A stretch of DNA of 64,000 nucleotides from the NCBI RefSeq assembly GCF_030408775.1, contig NZ_CP047210.1, positions 1,488,001 through 1,552,000 of the forward strand. The letters are read 5' to 3'. A program made the position numbers and the translations under genes. Shown one piece after another: positions 42,700 through 51,393 of the stretch (position 1 is its first letter; each line of letters begins with the position of its first letter). The stretch is from Corynebacterium fournieri. Lineage in GTDB: Bacteria; Actinomycetota; Actinomycetes; Mycobacteriales; Mycobacteriaceae. Under the pieces are notes generated by a model that saw only the letters and a list, made by a program, of their open reading frames with translations, did not search any database and was not told the DNA's origin.

Positions 42700-45069
42700 G
42701 TGAAGCGCCCCATCACCTCCACTTACCGCCTCCAGTTGCGCGGGCCTCGCGCCGACGAGCAGGGCCGCACGTTCGGCTTTGCCGAGGCCGCGGAGCTTGT
42801 GCCCTACCTCGCAGACCTTGGAGTATCGCACCTCTACCTCTCCCCGATCTTCGCCGCCGCGCCCGAGTCCAACCACAACTACGACGTGATCGACCCGACC
42901 GTGGTCAACCCAGAACTCGGCGGCATCGACGGGCTGCGGTTGTTGGCCCGCACCGCGCACGACGCCGGGCTGGGATTGGTGGTGGACATCGTACCCAACC
43001 ACCTCGGCGTGGAGGTGCCCAGGCGAAACCGGTGGTGGTGGGACGTACTCACCCACGGCCAATCCTCCGAGTACGCGCGCTTTTTCGACATCGACTGGGC
43101 AGCCGACAACGGCGCCGACGGCAAGCTTGGGCTGCCGGTGCTCGGCGCGCCCGGTGACACGGACGCGCTGCATCTTGAGCACATCGACGGCGAGGACGTA
43201 CTCACCTACTACGACCACGTCTTTCCGCTGTGCCCCGGCACATACACCGACCTCAACGATGACCCGGCGGCCGTCCACGAGCGCCAGCACTACCGTCTGA
43301 TGTACTGGCGCGACGGCATCATCTCCTACCGGCGGTTCTTTTCCATCAACGGGCTCGCCGGCGTGCGCCAAGAGGACGAGGACGTCTTCGACGCCACGCA
43401 TGTAAAGCTGGGTGAGCTCGTGCGCGAGGGGCTTATCGACGGCGTCCGCGTCGACCACCCCGACGGCCTGACCGACCCCTTCGGCTACCTCACCCGACTG
43501 CGCGAGCTGGTCGGGCACGACACGTGGTTGATTGTGGAGAAGATCCTGGCGGTGGACGAGCCGTTGGATCCGCGGTTGGGCATCGACGGCACCACCGGCT
43601 ACGACGCGCTGCGCGAGTTCGACGGGATCTTCGTGCGCCCGGACAGCGCCGAGGCCTTGGGCGAGACTGCCCGCCATTACTCCGGCTCCACCTGGGACGC
43701 GCGGGCCGTGGAGGAATCCGAGTGGGCGCTGAAAGCCCGGGTGGCCGAAGAGGAGCTCGCCGCTGAGGTGCGCAGGCTGGTGCGCGCGGTGCGGCGCGAC
43801 ACCCTCACCACTGCAGCGCGCCAGGTCAGCGACGCGCAGGTGAGCGAGGTGCTGGTGGAGCTGATCTCCCGAATGCCCGTCTACCGCGCCGACTATCGCA
43901 GTCTGTCCCGGGTGGGCGCCACCGTCGTGGCGCAGCTGGCGCAAGCAACGTCGCAGCCGGCCGCGCTCGACATCGTTGCAGCCGCCTTGGCCGCCCACGG
44001 CGAGGCGGCTCAGCGCTTCGCCCAGGTCTGCGGCGCCGTGATGGCGAAAGGTGTGGAGGACACGTTGTTCTACCGCGCCTGCCGGCTGGTGGCGCTGCAG
44101 GAAGTCGGCGGCGCGCCCGGCCGCTTCGGTGTGAGTCCTGCCGAGTTTCACCTGCTGCAGGACGAGCGGGCCCGACTGTGGCCGCGCAGCATGACTGCCC
44201 TGACCACACACGACACCAAACGCAGCGAGGACACCCGCGCGCGGATGCTGTGCATCGCGGAGGTGCCCGGCGAGTTCGCTCAGCTGGTCCGCGATGTGTT
44301 CGCGCTTGCCTCCCCGCCGGATCACGCCACCGGCTACTTCCTCATCCAAAACCTCCTCGGCGCGTGGCCGCGTAACGGCGAGGTCACCTCCGAGTTCGTG
44401 GACAGGATGAAGGCGTACGCGGTGAAGGCGGCGCGCGAGGCGGACGTGCTAACCAGCTGGTACGACAACGACCTGGACTACGAGGCCCAGCTCACCGAGT
44501 GGATCGGCCAGATCACCCACGGGCCGGCCGCCCGCATGCTGGCCGACTTTGCCTTGACGCTGGACCGGGCCGGCGTGGTGGTGTCGCTGGGCCGCAAGCT
44601 GCTTCAGTTGGTCGGCCCCGGCGTCCCGGACACGTACCAAGGCACCGAGTTTCTCGACTTTTCCCTGGTGGATCCTGATAACCGCAGGTTCGTGGACTAC
44701 ACGGCGCGATTGCGGGGTGAGGGCGCACCGGAGGACGTCGATAAGCAACGCATTGTGCGAGAAGCACTGACCCTACGGCGCGAACGGCCTGAGCTCTTCC
44801 TCGAGGGCGGCTACGAAGCGGTCTTCGCCGAAGGCGCAGCGAGCAGGCACGTGGTGGCCATGGCGCGTGTGCGCGAGCGCGCACCGCAGGTCATCGCCCT
44901 TGCTACCCGCGAGCCGCTGACCCTGGAACGCTCCGGCGGTTGGCGCGACACCACCGTCACCCTGCCGGAGGGGATCTGGACAGATCGGTTAACCGGCCGC
45001 GAGTTCTCGGGAACCGTGGCGGTGGCGCGCCTGTGCGCCGACCTGCCCGCTGTGCTGTTGACCATGTAA
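42700..45069 (+). CDS. treY: Maltooligosyl trehalose synthase
   Basis: GH13 enzyme converting the reducing end of malto-oligosaccharides to trehalose (TreY), for release by TreZ. 789 residues. N-terminal TYRLQLRG, then VVDIVPNHLGV, GVRVDHPDGLTDP (nucleophile Asp), IVEKILAVDEPLD (acid Glu) and TTHDTKRSEDTRARM match the family. Trehalose here feeds mycolate-glycolipid and stress metabolism. treZ is not in the window. GTG start. Confidence 0.95.
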   Translation: MKRPITSTYRLQLRGPRADEQGRTFGFAEAAELVPYLADLGVSHLYLSPIFAAAPESNHNYDVIDPTVVNPELGGIDGLRLLARTAHDAGLGLVVDIVPNHLGVEVPRRNRWWWDVLTHGQSSEYARFFDIDWAADNGADGKLGLPVLGAPGDTDALHLEHIDGEDVLTYYDHVFPLCPGTYTDLNDDPAAVHERQHYRLMYWRDGIISYRRFFSINGLAGVRQEDEDVFDATHVKLGELVREGLIDGVRVDHPDGLTDPFGYLTRLRELVGHDTWLIVEKILAVDEPLDPRLGIDGTTGYDALREFDGIFVRPDSAEALGETARHYSGSTWDARAVEESEWALKARVAEEELAAEVRRLVRAVRRDTLTTAARQVSDAQVSEVLVELISRMPVYRADYRSLSRVGATVVAQLAQATSQPAALDIVAAALAAHGEAAQRFAQVCGAVMAKGVEDTLFYRACRLVALQEVGGAPGRFGVSPAEFHLLQDERARLWPRSMTALTTHDTKRSEDTRARMLCIAEVPGEFAQLVRDVFALASPPDHATGYFLIQNLLGAWPRNGEVTSEFVDRMKAYAVKAAREADVLTSWYDNDLDYEAQLTEWIGQITHGPAARMLADFALTLDRAGVVVSLGRKLLQLVGPGVPDTYQGTEFLDFSLVDPDNRRFVDYTARLRGEGAPEDVDKQRIVREALTLRRERPELFLEGGYEAVFAEGAASRHVVAMARVRERAPQVIALATREPLTLERSGGWRDTTVTLPEGIWTDRLTGREFSGTVAVARLCADLPAVLLTM

Positions 45070-45083
45070 GCTAACCGGCCGTT

Positions 45084-46133
45084 ATGAGCACTGACAAGCA
45101 CCCCGCCAAGGGCCGCAAGGCCCGCAACAAGGTGGTGGACGACACTATCGCGCGCCTCGGGTCGACCTACTTCGCCTGGGTGCGCGAGCACGAGGACGCC
45201 GCGACGACGTTCCGTCACGCCCTGCACGAACTCATGCGCGACGCCGGCGTGAACTTCGACCGTGTGGATGCGCGCGTGAAGTCGTGGACGTCGCTGAAGG
45301 AAAAGGCCCGCAAGGTCCGCGGTGACGGTGAGATGGTCTACCCCGACCCGTGGCACGACATCAAGGACATCGTCGGCGCGCGCGTCACCGTGCTGCACTC
45401 CACCGAAATCCCGGCCGTGCAGCGGCTTTTGGCGGACCAATTCGAGGTCCTGCGCAGCGTGGACAAAGCCGAAGAAACACGCGTGGCCGGCGGATTCGGC
45501 TACGGCTCGCACCACATGGTGGTTCGCGTGCAGGAGCAGTCCGAGGGGCTGGAGGAGTTTGTCGGGCAGGTCTTCGAGGTGCAAATCCGCACCGTCCTGC
45601 AGCACGCGTGGGCGGAGTTCGAGCACGACATCCGCTACAAGCGCGCCACCGAGAATCTTAACCCGCAGGTAGATCGCGCCTTTACCCTCGCCGCCGGCCT
45701 CATCGAGCTGGCGGACCAGCAGTTCGATCAGATTGCGGCGCTGGCGAACCCGGACGCCCCGGACGACAAGGTCAACACCGAGGTCGACGCCGAGATATCT
45801 CCGGAGACGCTGCCCGGCATCCTCACCGTCTTGTTGGGCAACCAGTTCCCGCTGTCGCGGGCGGGTGATTACCGCTTCTGCACGGAACTGCTGCGCGCCC
45901 ACGGCATCGAGCACGTCTCGGACGTGGCGGAGCTGACCAATCCGGCGGACATCGAGGCGATTTCCAACTCGCTGTCCTACCCCTTCGTGCCGGGCCAGGT
46001 GCGCATCGTGGATGATTTGTTGCTCAACCGCTACGGCACCGAGCACATTGAGCGCACCTGGGATGCCGGAAACCGCCCGCAGGTGCGGCGCAAGCGTCTG
46101 ACTAACCGCCTGGCGCAGCTGCGCGGCGAGTAG
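45084..46133 (+). CDS. relS: RelA/SpoT-domain alarmone synthetase (RelS-type)
   Basis: 349 residues. RelA_SpoT nucleotidyltransferase domain about 60-190, with DIKDIVGARVTVL (90s), FGYGSHHMVV at 138-147 and FEVQIRTVLQHAWAEFEHDIRYK at 164-186 including catalytic Glu165. The usual P-K-x-N-G-Y-x-S-L-H loop is altered. There is no HD hydrolase, TGS or ACT domain, so it is a small synthetase, though longer than most because of a helical C-terminal region (200-349). Next to treY as in C. glutamicum, where the gene is called RelS. Probably makes (p)ppGpp or pGpp. Confidence 0.85.
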   Translation: MSTDKHPAKGRKARNKVVDDTIARLGSTYFAWVREHEDAATTFRHALHELMRDAGVNFDRVDARVKSWTSLKEKARKVRGDGEMVYPDPWHDIKDIVGARVTVLHSTEIPAVQRLLADQFEVLRSVDKAEETRVAGGFGYGSHHMVVRVQEQSEGLEEFVGQVFEVQIRTVLQHAWAEFEHDIRYKRATENLNPQVDRAFTLAAGLIELADQQFDQIAALANPDAPDDKVNTEVDAEISPETLPGILTVLLGNQFPLSRAGDYRFCTELLRAHGIEHVSDVAELTNPADIEAISNSLSYPFVPGQVRIVDDLLLNRYGTEHIERTWDAGNRPQVRRKRLTNRLAQLRGE

Positions 46134-46517
46134 CTACTTGCGCCGGCCCAGAAGCCGGTCGGTTTGGCGCCGCTCCTTCTTGGTGGGCCTGCCTGTGCCG
46201 CGCTCGCGCACAGGCGGAGCGGCGAACAGTTCGCGCGGCGGGGGCGGCGGCGAGTGGTCGATGTAGCAGGAGCGCGCGATGGGCGCGCCGACGCGTTTGC
46301 TCACGGTCGCCGCCACTTCGAGGATGAATTCGCGGTGGTCCTTCCACACACGCACCGTCTCCCCCGGCACCACCTGCTGGGCGGGTTTCACCGCTTTGCC
46401 GTCGATTTTGACGTGGCCGGCGCGCACCGCCTCGGCGGCCAGGCTGCGGGTTTTGAAAATGCGCACGGCCCAAAGCCACACGTCGATGCGCACCGCCGCC
46501 GCGGTTGGCTGCGTCAA
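46134..46517 (-). CDS. S4-domain RNA-binding protein (Hsp15-like)
   Basis: 127 residues. S4 domain about 8-70 (RIDVWLWAVRIFKTRSLAAEAVRAGHVKIDGKAVK), the RNA-binding fold of Hsp15/HslR, which rescues stalled 50S subunits. The C-terminal tail is basic and Pro-rich (HSPPPPPREL...RPTKKERRQTDRL). TTG 46517 follows the upstream stop by 1 nt; GTG 46493 is the other choice. It is back-to-back with relS at the 3' end. Confidence 0.85.
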   Translation of the reverse strand: MTQPTAAAVRIDVWLWAVRIFKTRSLAAEAVRAGHVKIDGKAVKPAQQVVPGETVRVWKDHREFILEVAATVSKRVGAPIARSCYIDHSPPPPPRELFAAPPVRERGTGRPTKKERRQTDRLLGRRK

Positions 46518-46518
46518 T

Positions 46519-46752
46519 CTAGTACTGGTCCTTGTGGTTGACGATTTTCTGGACCTTGTTCCAGTTGGTGAACCCGCCGGCGACTGCCACCACGAGTCCG
46601 AGCACCAGGATGGTCCACGAGCTGAAGATCAAGCCGAAGGCGATGCCGCCGGCCACACCGCCGCCGGCCCAGAGGACGGCGTTTCTGGAGTACTGGCGCA
46701 CGGCGGCTTTGCGCTGTGCGATCGGGTCGTTGGGGCGCGGCTGCATCGTCAT
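46519..46752 (-). CDS. Small membrane protein, 77 residues
   Basis: Hydrophilic N-terminus (MTMQPRPNDPIAQRKAAVRQYSR), two hydrophobic segments (NAVLWAGGGVAGGIAFGLIF and TILVLGLVVAVAGGF) and a charged C-terminus. Unknown function. ATG 46752 is chosen because a TACACT -10 ends 8 nt before it; ATG 46746 is in frame just downstream. Its stop precedes the S4-domain gene by 1 nt. Confidence 0.75.
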   Translation of the reverse strand: MTMQPRPNDPIAQRKAAVRQYSRNAVLWAGGGVAGGIAFGLIFSSWTILVLGLVVAVAGGFTNWNKVQKIVNHKDQY

Positions 46753-46760
46753 GGGGCCTA

Positions 46761-46766
46761 AGTGTA
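46761..46766 (-). promoter_or_regulatory. Candidate leaderless -10 of the 77-residue membrane protein gene (TACACT)
   Basis: Hexamer ends 8 nt before ATG 46752. Confidence 0.45.
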
Positions 46767-46771
46767 GCGCC

Positions 46772-47413
46772 TTATTGGCTGCGTTCGACCCAGTGCTGGC
46801 CGGCCTCTTTCATCTCGGCCCCGCCGTGGGTGGCGGCGGCCAGCAATGCGTCGATGTGCTCGCGCTCCCCCGGCGCGAACGCGAGGGTGTAGGTGGCGGC
46901 GCGGCCGTAGGCGACATCGACCACGTCGACGCCGGCGGTGCGCAGCTCCGCTCCGATTCTCCCTGCCTCGGCGTGCGGGAAGTCCACCGTGCCCAGCTCA
47001 CGCACTTCGCGGGTGACGCGTTCGACGTGCTCGAGTGTGAGCGAGACGGACTGTGTGTAGGCGCTGACCAGGCCACCGGTGCCCAGCTTGACGCCGCCGA
47101 AGTAGCGGATCACCACAGCGACGACGTCTTTGAGCCCGGAGCCTTTGAGCACTTCGAGCATGGGTTTGCCGGCGGTGCCGGAGGGCTCGCCGTCGTCGGA
47201 GGAGCGCTCGATGGGCTGTGCGCCGTCTTGGTGCACGATGAACGCGGAGCAGTGGTGGCGCGCGTCCGGGTACTGCTCGCGGGCTGCGTTGATCACCTCG
47301 CGGGCCTGCGCTTCTGTTTCTGCCCGCGCCACCCAGCAGATGAAGCGCGAGCGTTTGATCTCGATCTCGTGGGTGGCCAGGGTGTCGGCGGGGCGGGTGT
47401 ACGACTGCTGCAT
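46772..47413 (-). CDS. IMPACT/YigZ-family protein
   Basis: 213 residues of the UPF0029 family. N-terminal IKRSRFICWVARAETEAQAREVI and the signature SDDGEPSGTAGKPMLEVL with VVAVVIRYFGGVKLGTGGLVSAY are diagnostic, followed by the DUF1949 C-terminal domain (about 140-205). Eukaryotic relatives modulate translation; the bacterial role is unsettled. Its start follows the ilvA stop by 3 nt. Confidence 0.9.
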   Translation of the reverse strand: MQQSYTRPADTLATHEIEIKRSRFICWVARAETEAQAREVINAAREQYPDARHHCSAFIVHQDGAQPIERSSDDGEPSGTAGKPMLEVLKGSGLKDVVAVVIRYFGGVKLGTGGLVSAYTQSVSLTLEHVERVTREVRELGTVDFPHAEAGRIGAELRTAGVDVVDVAYGRAATYTLAFAPGEREHIDALLAAATHGGAEMKEAGQHWVERSQ

Positions 47414-47416
47414 GCG

Positions 47417-48718
47417 TTAGCCCGCCACGATGTAGTCGTATTCCGGCGTGCCCGGTTCCAGGCGGCGGCAGCCGATCGCGGAGGCGTCCATGCGCTCCAG
47501 CAGCGGCTGGAGGTCCTCGGCGTGGGCGAGCTCGAGCCCCACCAGCGCCGCGCCGGTTTCGCGGTTGTTCTTTTTCAGGTACTCGAACAGCACGATGTCG
47601 TCTTCTTCGCCCAAGATGTCGTTGAGGAAGTGACGCAGCTGCCCGGCTTCCTGCGGGAAGTTGACCAGGAAGTAGTGGCGCAGACCCCGGTGCACGAGCG
47701 AGCGTTCCATCACCTCGGCGTAGCGCAGCACGTCGTTGTTGCCGCCGGAGATGATGCACACTGCGGTCGAGCCGGGCTCCAGCTGCGCCAGCCCCAGCCC
47801 GGCGACAGACAGCGCGCCGGCAGGCTCGGCGATGATGCCTTCGTTTTGGTACAGCTCGAGCATCTCGGTGCACACCGCGCCCTCGTCGGCTGTGTACAGC
47901 GACGTCGCGTCGCGGTGGGCGTTGAAGATGCGCCACGGCACGTCGCCGATGCGCTTGACTGCGGCGCCGTCGACGAAGGGGTCGATCGTCTCCAGCGTCA
48001 CGGGCTCGCCGGCGTTGCTTGCAGCGCTTAGCGACGCAGCACCTGACGGTTCCACCCCCACCACCTTTGTCGCCGGCGACATGTCCGCCAGGTAGGAAAG
48101 CACGCCGGAGATGAGCCCGCCGCCGCCCACGGGCACGAGCACGGTGTCCACTTCCTTGCCCATGCTGGCCAGCTGCGCCACGATCTCCGCGGCGACGGTG
48201 CCCTGGCCGGTGACGGTGTTGCGGGAATCGAACGGTTCGATCACGGTCGCGCCGCGCGCTTGCGCGTCCTCTCGGGCCGCCTGCGCGGCCTCGTCGAAGG
48301 TGTTGCCCGTAACCACGAGCTCGATCGCGTCGCCTCCGTGCACGCGGATGCGGTCGCGCTTCTGCTTCGGGGTGGGCTTGGGCACGAAGATTTTGCCCTT
48401 CATGCCCATTGCGCGGCACGCGTAGGCCACGCCCTGGGCGTGGTTGCCCGCAGACGCCGCGCCCACGCCGGCGGCGCGTTCCTCGGGCCCCAGCTGCGTG
48501 ATGGCGAAGTACGCGCCGCGGATCTTGTAGGAGCGCACGTCCTGCAGGTCCTCTCGCTTGAGGTAGACCTCCACGCCGTACTTTTCCGACAATCGCGGGC
48601 AGTACTGCAGCGGCGTCGGAGAAATCACCGAGGAGATCCGGCCCTGCGCGAAACGAATGTCCGCGGCGTGGACAGCATCGAAGGCGTCGTCGGAATCTTC
48701 TGGGGTGGCTGTGCGCAT
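47417..48718 (-). CDS. ilvA: Threonine ammonia-lyase (threonine dehydratase)
   Basis: First committed step of isoleucine synthesis, threonine to 2-oxobutanoate. PLP lysine K65 in RSYKIRGAY; SAGNHAQGVAYACR and PVGGGGLISG (phosphate loop) follow. 433 residues: one C-terminal ACT-like regulatory domain (about 330-433), the corynebacterial form, shorter than the E. coli enzyme with two. A leaderless -10 sits 8 nt upstream. Confidence 0.95.
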   Translation of the reverse strand: MRTATPEDSDDAFDAVHAADIRFAQGRISSVISPTPLQYCPRLSEKYGVEVYLKREDLQDVRSYKIRGAYFAITQLGPEERAAGVGAASAGNHAQGVAYACRAMGMKGKIFVPKPTPKQKRDRIRVHGGDAIELVVTGNTFDEAAQAAREDAQARGATVIEPFDSRNTVTGQGTVAAEIVAQLASMGKEVDTVLVPVGGGGLISGVLSYLADMSPATKVVGVEPSGAASLSAASNAGEPVTLETIDPFVDGAAVKRIGDVPWRIFNAHRDATSLYTADEGAVCTEMLELYQNEGIIAEPAGALSVAGLGLAQLEPGSTAVCIISGGNNDVLRYAEVMERSLVHRGLRHYFLVNFPQEAGQLRHFLNDILGEEDDIVLFEYLKKNNRETGAALVGLELAHAEDLQPLLERMDASAIGCRRLEPGTPEYDYIVAG

Positions 48719-48726
48719 GGTTAGCG

Positions 48727-48732
48727 AGTCTA
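48727..48732 (-). promoter_or_regulatory. Candidate leaderless -10 of ilvA (TAGACT)
   Basis: Hexamer ends 8 nt before ATG 48718. Confidence 0.5.
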
Positions 48733-48844
48733 CAGTCGGCCCGTTCGTTCACTCCCCCTTCACCTCACCGTAACTTCGCGCCCATGTTCAGGCTGTACAC
48801 ATTCACACGTAGCTAATCTCCCAGCCTCCATGAAAGGTTTATCC

Positions 48845-50704
48845 ATGTCTGGATCGCGCATCCGCCGCACCGGCCTCGCCGCCGCCTGCGCTGCCGCACT
48901 CGCACTCGGTGCGGCCTCCCCCGTTGGGGCAACCGTCGTTGCTGAGCCGGTGAAAGACCTCGCCGACGGCGCCACAGCCGACATCTCCGTGCTCGGCTCC
49001 TACGACGCCGGCGCGTTTGAGCAGTCCGCCGCAGAAATTGTGGCGTTCCACCCGGCTTCCAAGCACATCCTCACCGTCAACGCGCTCAGCGGCAAGATTG
49101 ACGTGCTGGACGCCACCGACCTGAGCGCACCGAAGAAGCTCGGCGAGGTCTCCGGCGGCGAGAACACCACCATCAACTCCGTTGCGGTGCGTGACGACGG
49201 CCTCGCGGTCGCCACCGTCGAGCCGGAAAACAAGACCGACGACGGCGAGCTGATCTTCTTCGACGCCGCCAACCCGAGCACGGTGCTTGGCCGGGTCGGC
49301 GTGGGTGCCCTGCCGGACATGGTGACCATTTCCCCGGATGGTCAGTACGCCCTGGTGGCGAACGAGGGTGAGCCAGCCGAGGACTACTCCTACGACCCGG
49401 AGGGTAGCGTAGCCGTCGTCAAGCTGCCTGCCGCTGTGGGCGCCGCAAAGCAGTCCGATGTGCGCATCGCGGACTTCCGCGCATTCGAGGGCACGTTGGC
49501 TGCGAAGGGCGTGCACATTTTCGGCCAGGTGGGCGATTCCACCACCGAGGCGCAGAACCTAGAGCCGGAATACATCGCGGTCGAAGGCGGCAAGGCGTAC
49601 GTGACGCTGCAGGAGAACAACGCCGTGGCCGTGGTGGACATCGCCACCGCCACCGTCGAGGACGTCTGGCCGCTGGGCTACACGGACCGCCGCGAAGTGC
49701 CCATGGACTTTTCCGACAAGGACGAAAAGATCGACGTCCGCACCGCGCCGGTCAAGGGCATCCTGCAGCCGGACTCCATCGCCGCCTACGAGGTGGACGG
49801 CACCACCTACCTGGTACTGGCAAACGAGGGCGACGGCCGCGACTGGGAGGGCTACTCCGAAGAAGAGCGCGTAAAGAAGCTCGGCAAGAAGGACGTCCCG
49901 CCAATCTGCGAGGGCTACGCAGGCATGACCGCCGCCGAGATCGAGGACTTCCAAGAGGACGAAAACGCGGGCCGGTTGAAGATCACCACAGCGTTTGGCC
50001 TGAACGAGGAGAAAAACTGCTTCGAAGACCTCTACACGTTCGGCGGCCGCAGCTTCTCCATCTTCACCGCAGACGGCACACGCGTGTTTGATTCCGGCGC
50101 CGAGTTCGAACAGATCACGGCCAAACTTCTTCCGGAGCATTTCAACACCAACCACACGGAAAACGAGCTCGAGTCCCGCTCCGACGACAAGGGCCCGGAG
50201 CCGGAGGGCGTCACAATCGGAGAGATCGGCGGCCGCACCTACGCGTTCATCGGCTTCGAGCGCCTCGGCGGGGTGATCGTCTACGACATCACGGACCCCG
50301 CCAAGGCGACCTACCAGGCATACATCAACAACCGCGACTTCACCGTGAACATGGAAGAACTCACGGAGCAGGGCGACGACGCCGTGAAAGCCGGCCTGGA
50401 TAAAGTCGGCGACCTCGGCGCAGAGGGCCTGACGTTCGTGCCCGCCGCAGACTCTCCCAACGGCGAGAACCTTCTGCTTGTGGGCAACGAAGTCTCCGGC
50501 ACCACCACCGTGTTCCAGGTTGATTCCCTGATCGAGCAGGATCGCCCCACAGCGCCTGCCCCCTCCGATTCTGCAGAGGACAACTCTGCGACAAGCAGCC
50601 TGTCCAGGGGCGGCGTGATTGCGCTCGCGCTATCCGCAGTAGCCCTGGTAATCGGTGCTTTGGGCCTGGTAGGCAACGCTATGGCGGCAGTTCTGCCAAG
50701 GTAG
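48845..50704 (+). CDS. Secreted, C-terminally anchored choice-of-anchor I-type protein
   Basis: 619 residues. Signal peptide 1-28 (SGSRIRRTGLAAACAAALAL, cleavage near GAT). The mature part is a beta-propeller-like choice-of-anchor I domain (ILTVNALSGKIDVLDATD, GALPDMVTISPDGQYALVANEGEP, ADSIAAYEVDGTTYLVLANEGDGRD, GAEGLTFVPAADSPNG), then an acidic/Ser linker and a C-terminal hydrophobic anchor (ALALSAVALVIGALGLVG). Family members often sit with alkaline phosphatases. ATG 48845 has AAAGG at 7 nt; ATG 48830 has none. Confidence 0.85.
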   Translation: MSGSRIRRTGLAAACAAALALGAASPVGATVVAEPVKDLADGATADISVLGSYDAGAFEQSAAEIVAFHPASKHILTVNALSGKIDVLDATDLSAPKKLGEVSGGENTTINSVAVRDDGLAVATVEPENKTDDGELIFFDAANPSTVLGRVGVGALPDMVTISPDGQYALVANEGEPAEDYSYDPEGSVAVVKLPAAVGAAKQSDVRIADFRAFEGTLAAKGVHIFGQVGDSTTEAQNLEPEYIAVEGGKAYVTLQENNAVAVVDIATATVEDVWPLGYTDRREVPMDFSDKDEKIDVRTAPVKGILQPDSIAAYEVDGTTYLVLANEGDGRDWEGYSEEERVKKLGKKDVPPICEGYAGMTAAEIEDFQEDENAGRLKITTAFGLNEEKNCFEDLYTFGGRSFSIFTADGTRVFDSGAEFEQITAKLLPEHFNTNHTENELESRSDDKGPEPEGVTIGEIGGRTYAFIGFERLGGVIVYDITDPAKATYQAYINNRDFTVNMEELTEQGDDAVKAGLDKVGDLGAEGLTFVPAADSPNGENLLLVGNEVSGTTTVFQVDSLIEQDRPTAPAPSDSAEDNSATSSLSRGGVIALALSAVALVIGALGLVGNAMAAVLPR

Positions 50705-50778
50705 ACGGCGAACGGCGGCCAACGGTTGTTCATGAAACAAAGGCCGCTACTTCACTACATATTTAACGGTAAACCTGC

Positions 50779-50784
50779 TAGGTT
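50779..50784 (+). promoter_or_regulatory. Possible -10 element upstream of the Thr-rich gene pair (TAGGTT)
   Basis: Within the 154-nt gap before the first Thr-rich gene; about 70 nt leader would result. A CGGGC/GCCCG hairpin lies in this leader (about 50801-50815). Confidence 0.3.
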
Positions 50785-50858
50785 CTTCCAGGTGTCATGT
50801 CGGGCACAGCGCCCGTAACGACAGTTTTGGATCTTCTACGAGGAGAATAAGAGATCAT

Positions 50859-51359
50859 ATGAAGCGTATTTCCACCGCAGCCGTCGCTGCCGCGACCGCT
50901 CTGTCCCTGACCACCGTTCCGGCAATGGCTCAGGAGACCACCACCGCCACGACGACCGAGTCGACCACCACGACCGCTCCGTCTGCTCCGGCGACCGCGA
51001 CGACCTCCCCGAAGGCTCCGGAGACCGAGTCGACCACCACGACCGCTCCGGCAACCACTACCCCGGTCGCTCCGGAGACTGATACGACCGCTCCGGCGAC
51101 CACCACCACTCCCGCTCCGACGACCACCACCCCGGAGAAGCCGAACAACGCTAACAAGCAGTCCGGTTCCTCCCAGGGCACCATCGTCGGCCTCTTCGCC
51201 GGTACCCTGGGCGCGGTGCTGACCACCACCTTGATCGTGTTCTCCGACCCGCGTGGCGCGAACAAGATCATCGACATGGTCAACAGCCAGTTCGGCCTGG
51301 GCATCCCGCACCTGCACACCCCGAAGATCGAGCTGCCCAACTTCCAGCTCCCCTTCTAA
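50859..51359 (+). CDS. Thr-rich secreted envelope protein A
   Basis: 166 residues. Signal peptide 1-25 (KRISTAAVAAATALSLTTVPAMA, AQ-E site). Residues 26-100 are a Thr/Pro/Ala/Glu stalk with repeated STTTTAP and APET units. Then a Gly-rich hydrophobic helix (TIVGLFAGTLGAVLTTTLIVF, about 110-130) and a short C-terminal tail rich in Pro, Leu and Phe, ending LPNFQLPF. GAGGAG lies about 12 nt before ATG, a long spacing. Paralogous in layout to the next gene. No family recognised. Confidence 0.8.
   Translation: MKRISTAAVAAATALSLTTVPAMAQETTTATTTESTTTTAPSAPATATTSPKAPETESTTTTAPATTTPVAPETDTTAPATTTTPAPTTTTPEKPNNANKQSGSSQGTIVGLFAGTLGAVLTTTLIVFSDPRGANKIIDMVNSQFGLGIPHLHTPKIELPNFQLPF
50954..51050. repeat. 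28-bp identical direct repeat pair in the Thr-rich stalk
   Basis: The same 28 bases occur at 50954-50981 and 51023-51050, 69 nt apart start to start, both coding TESTTTTAP. Exact identity at the DNA level suggests recent duplication or slippage, so stalk length may vary between strains. Confidence 0.85.
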
Positions 51360-51393
51360 CCCACACGCTCACTCGTCTGAGGAAGGTCAATCA

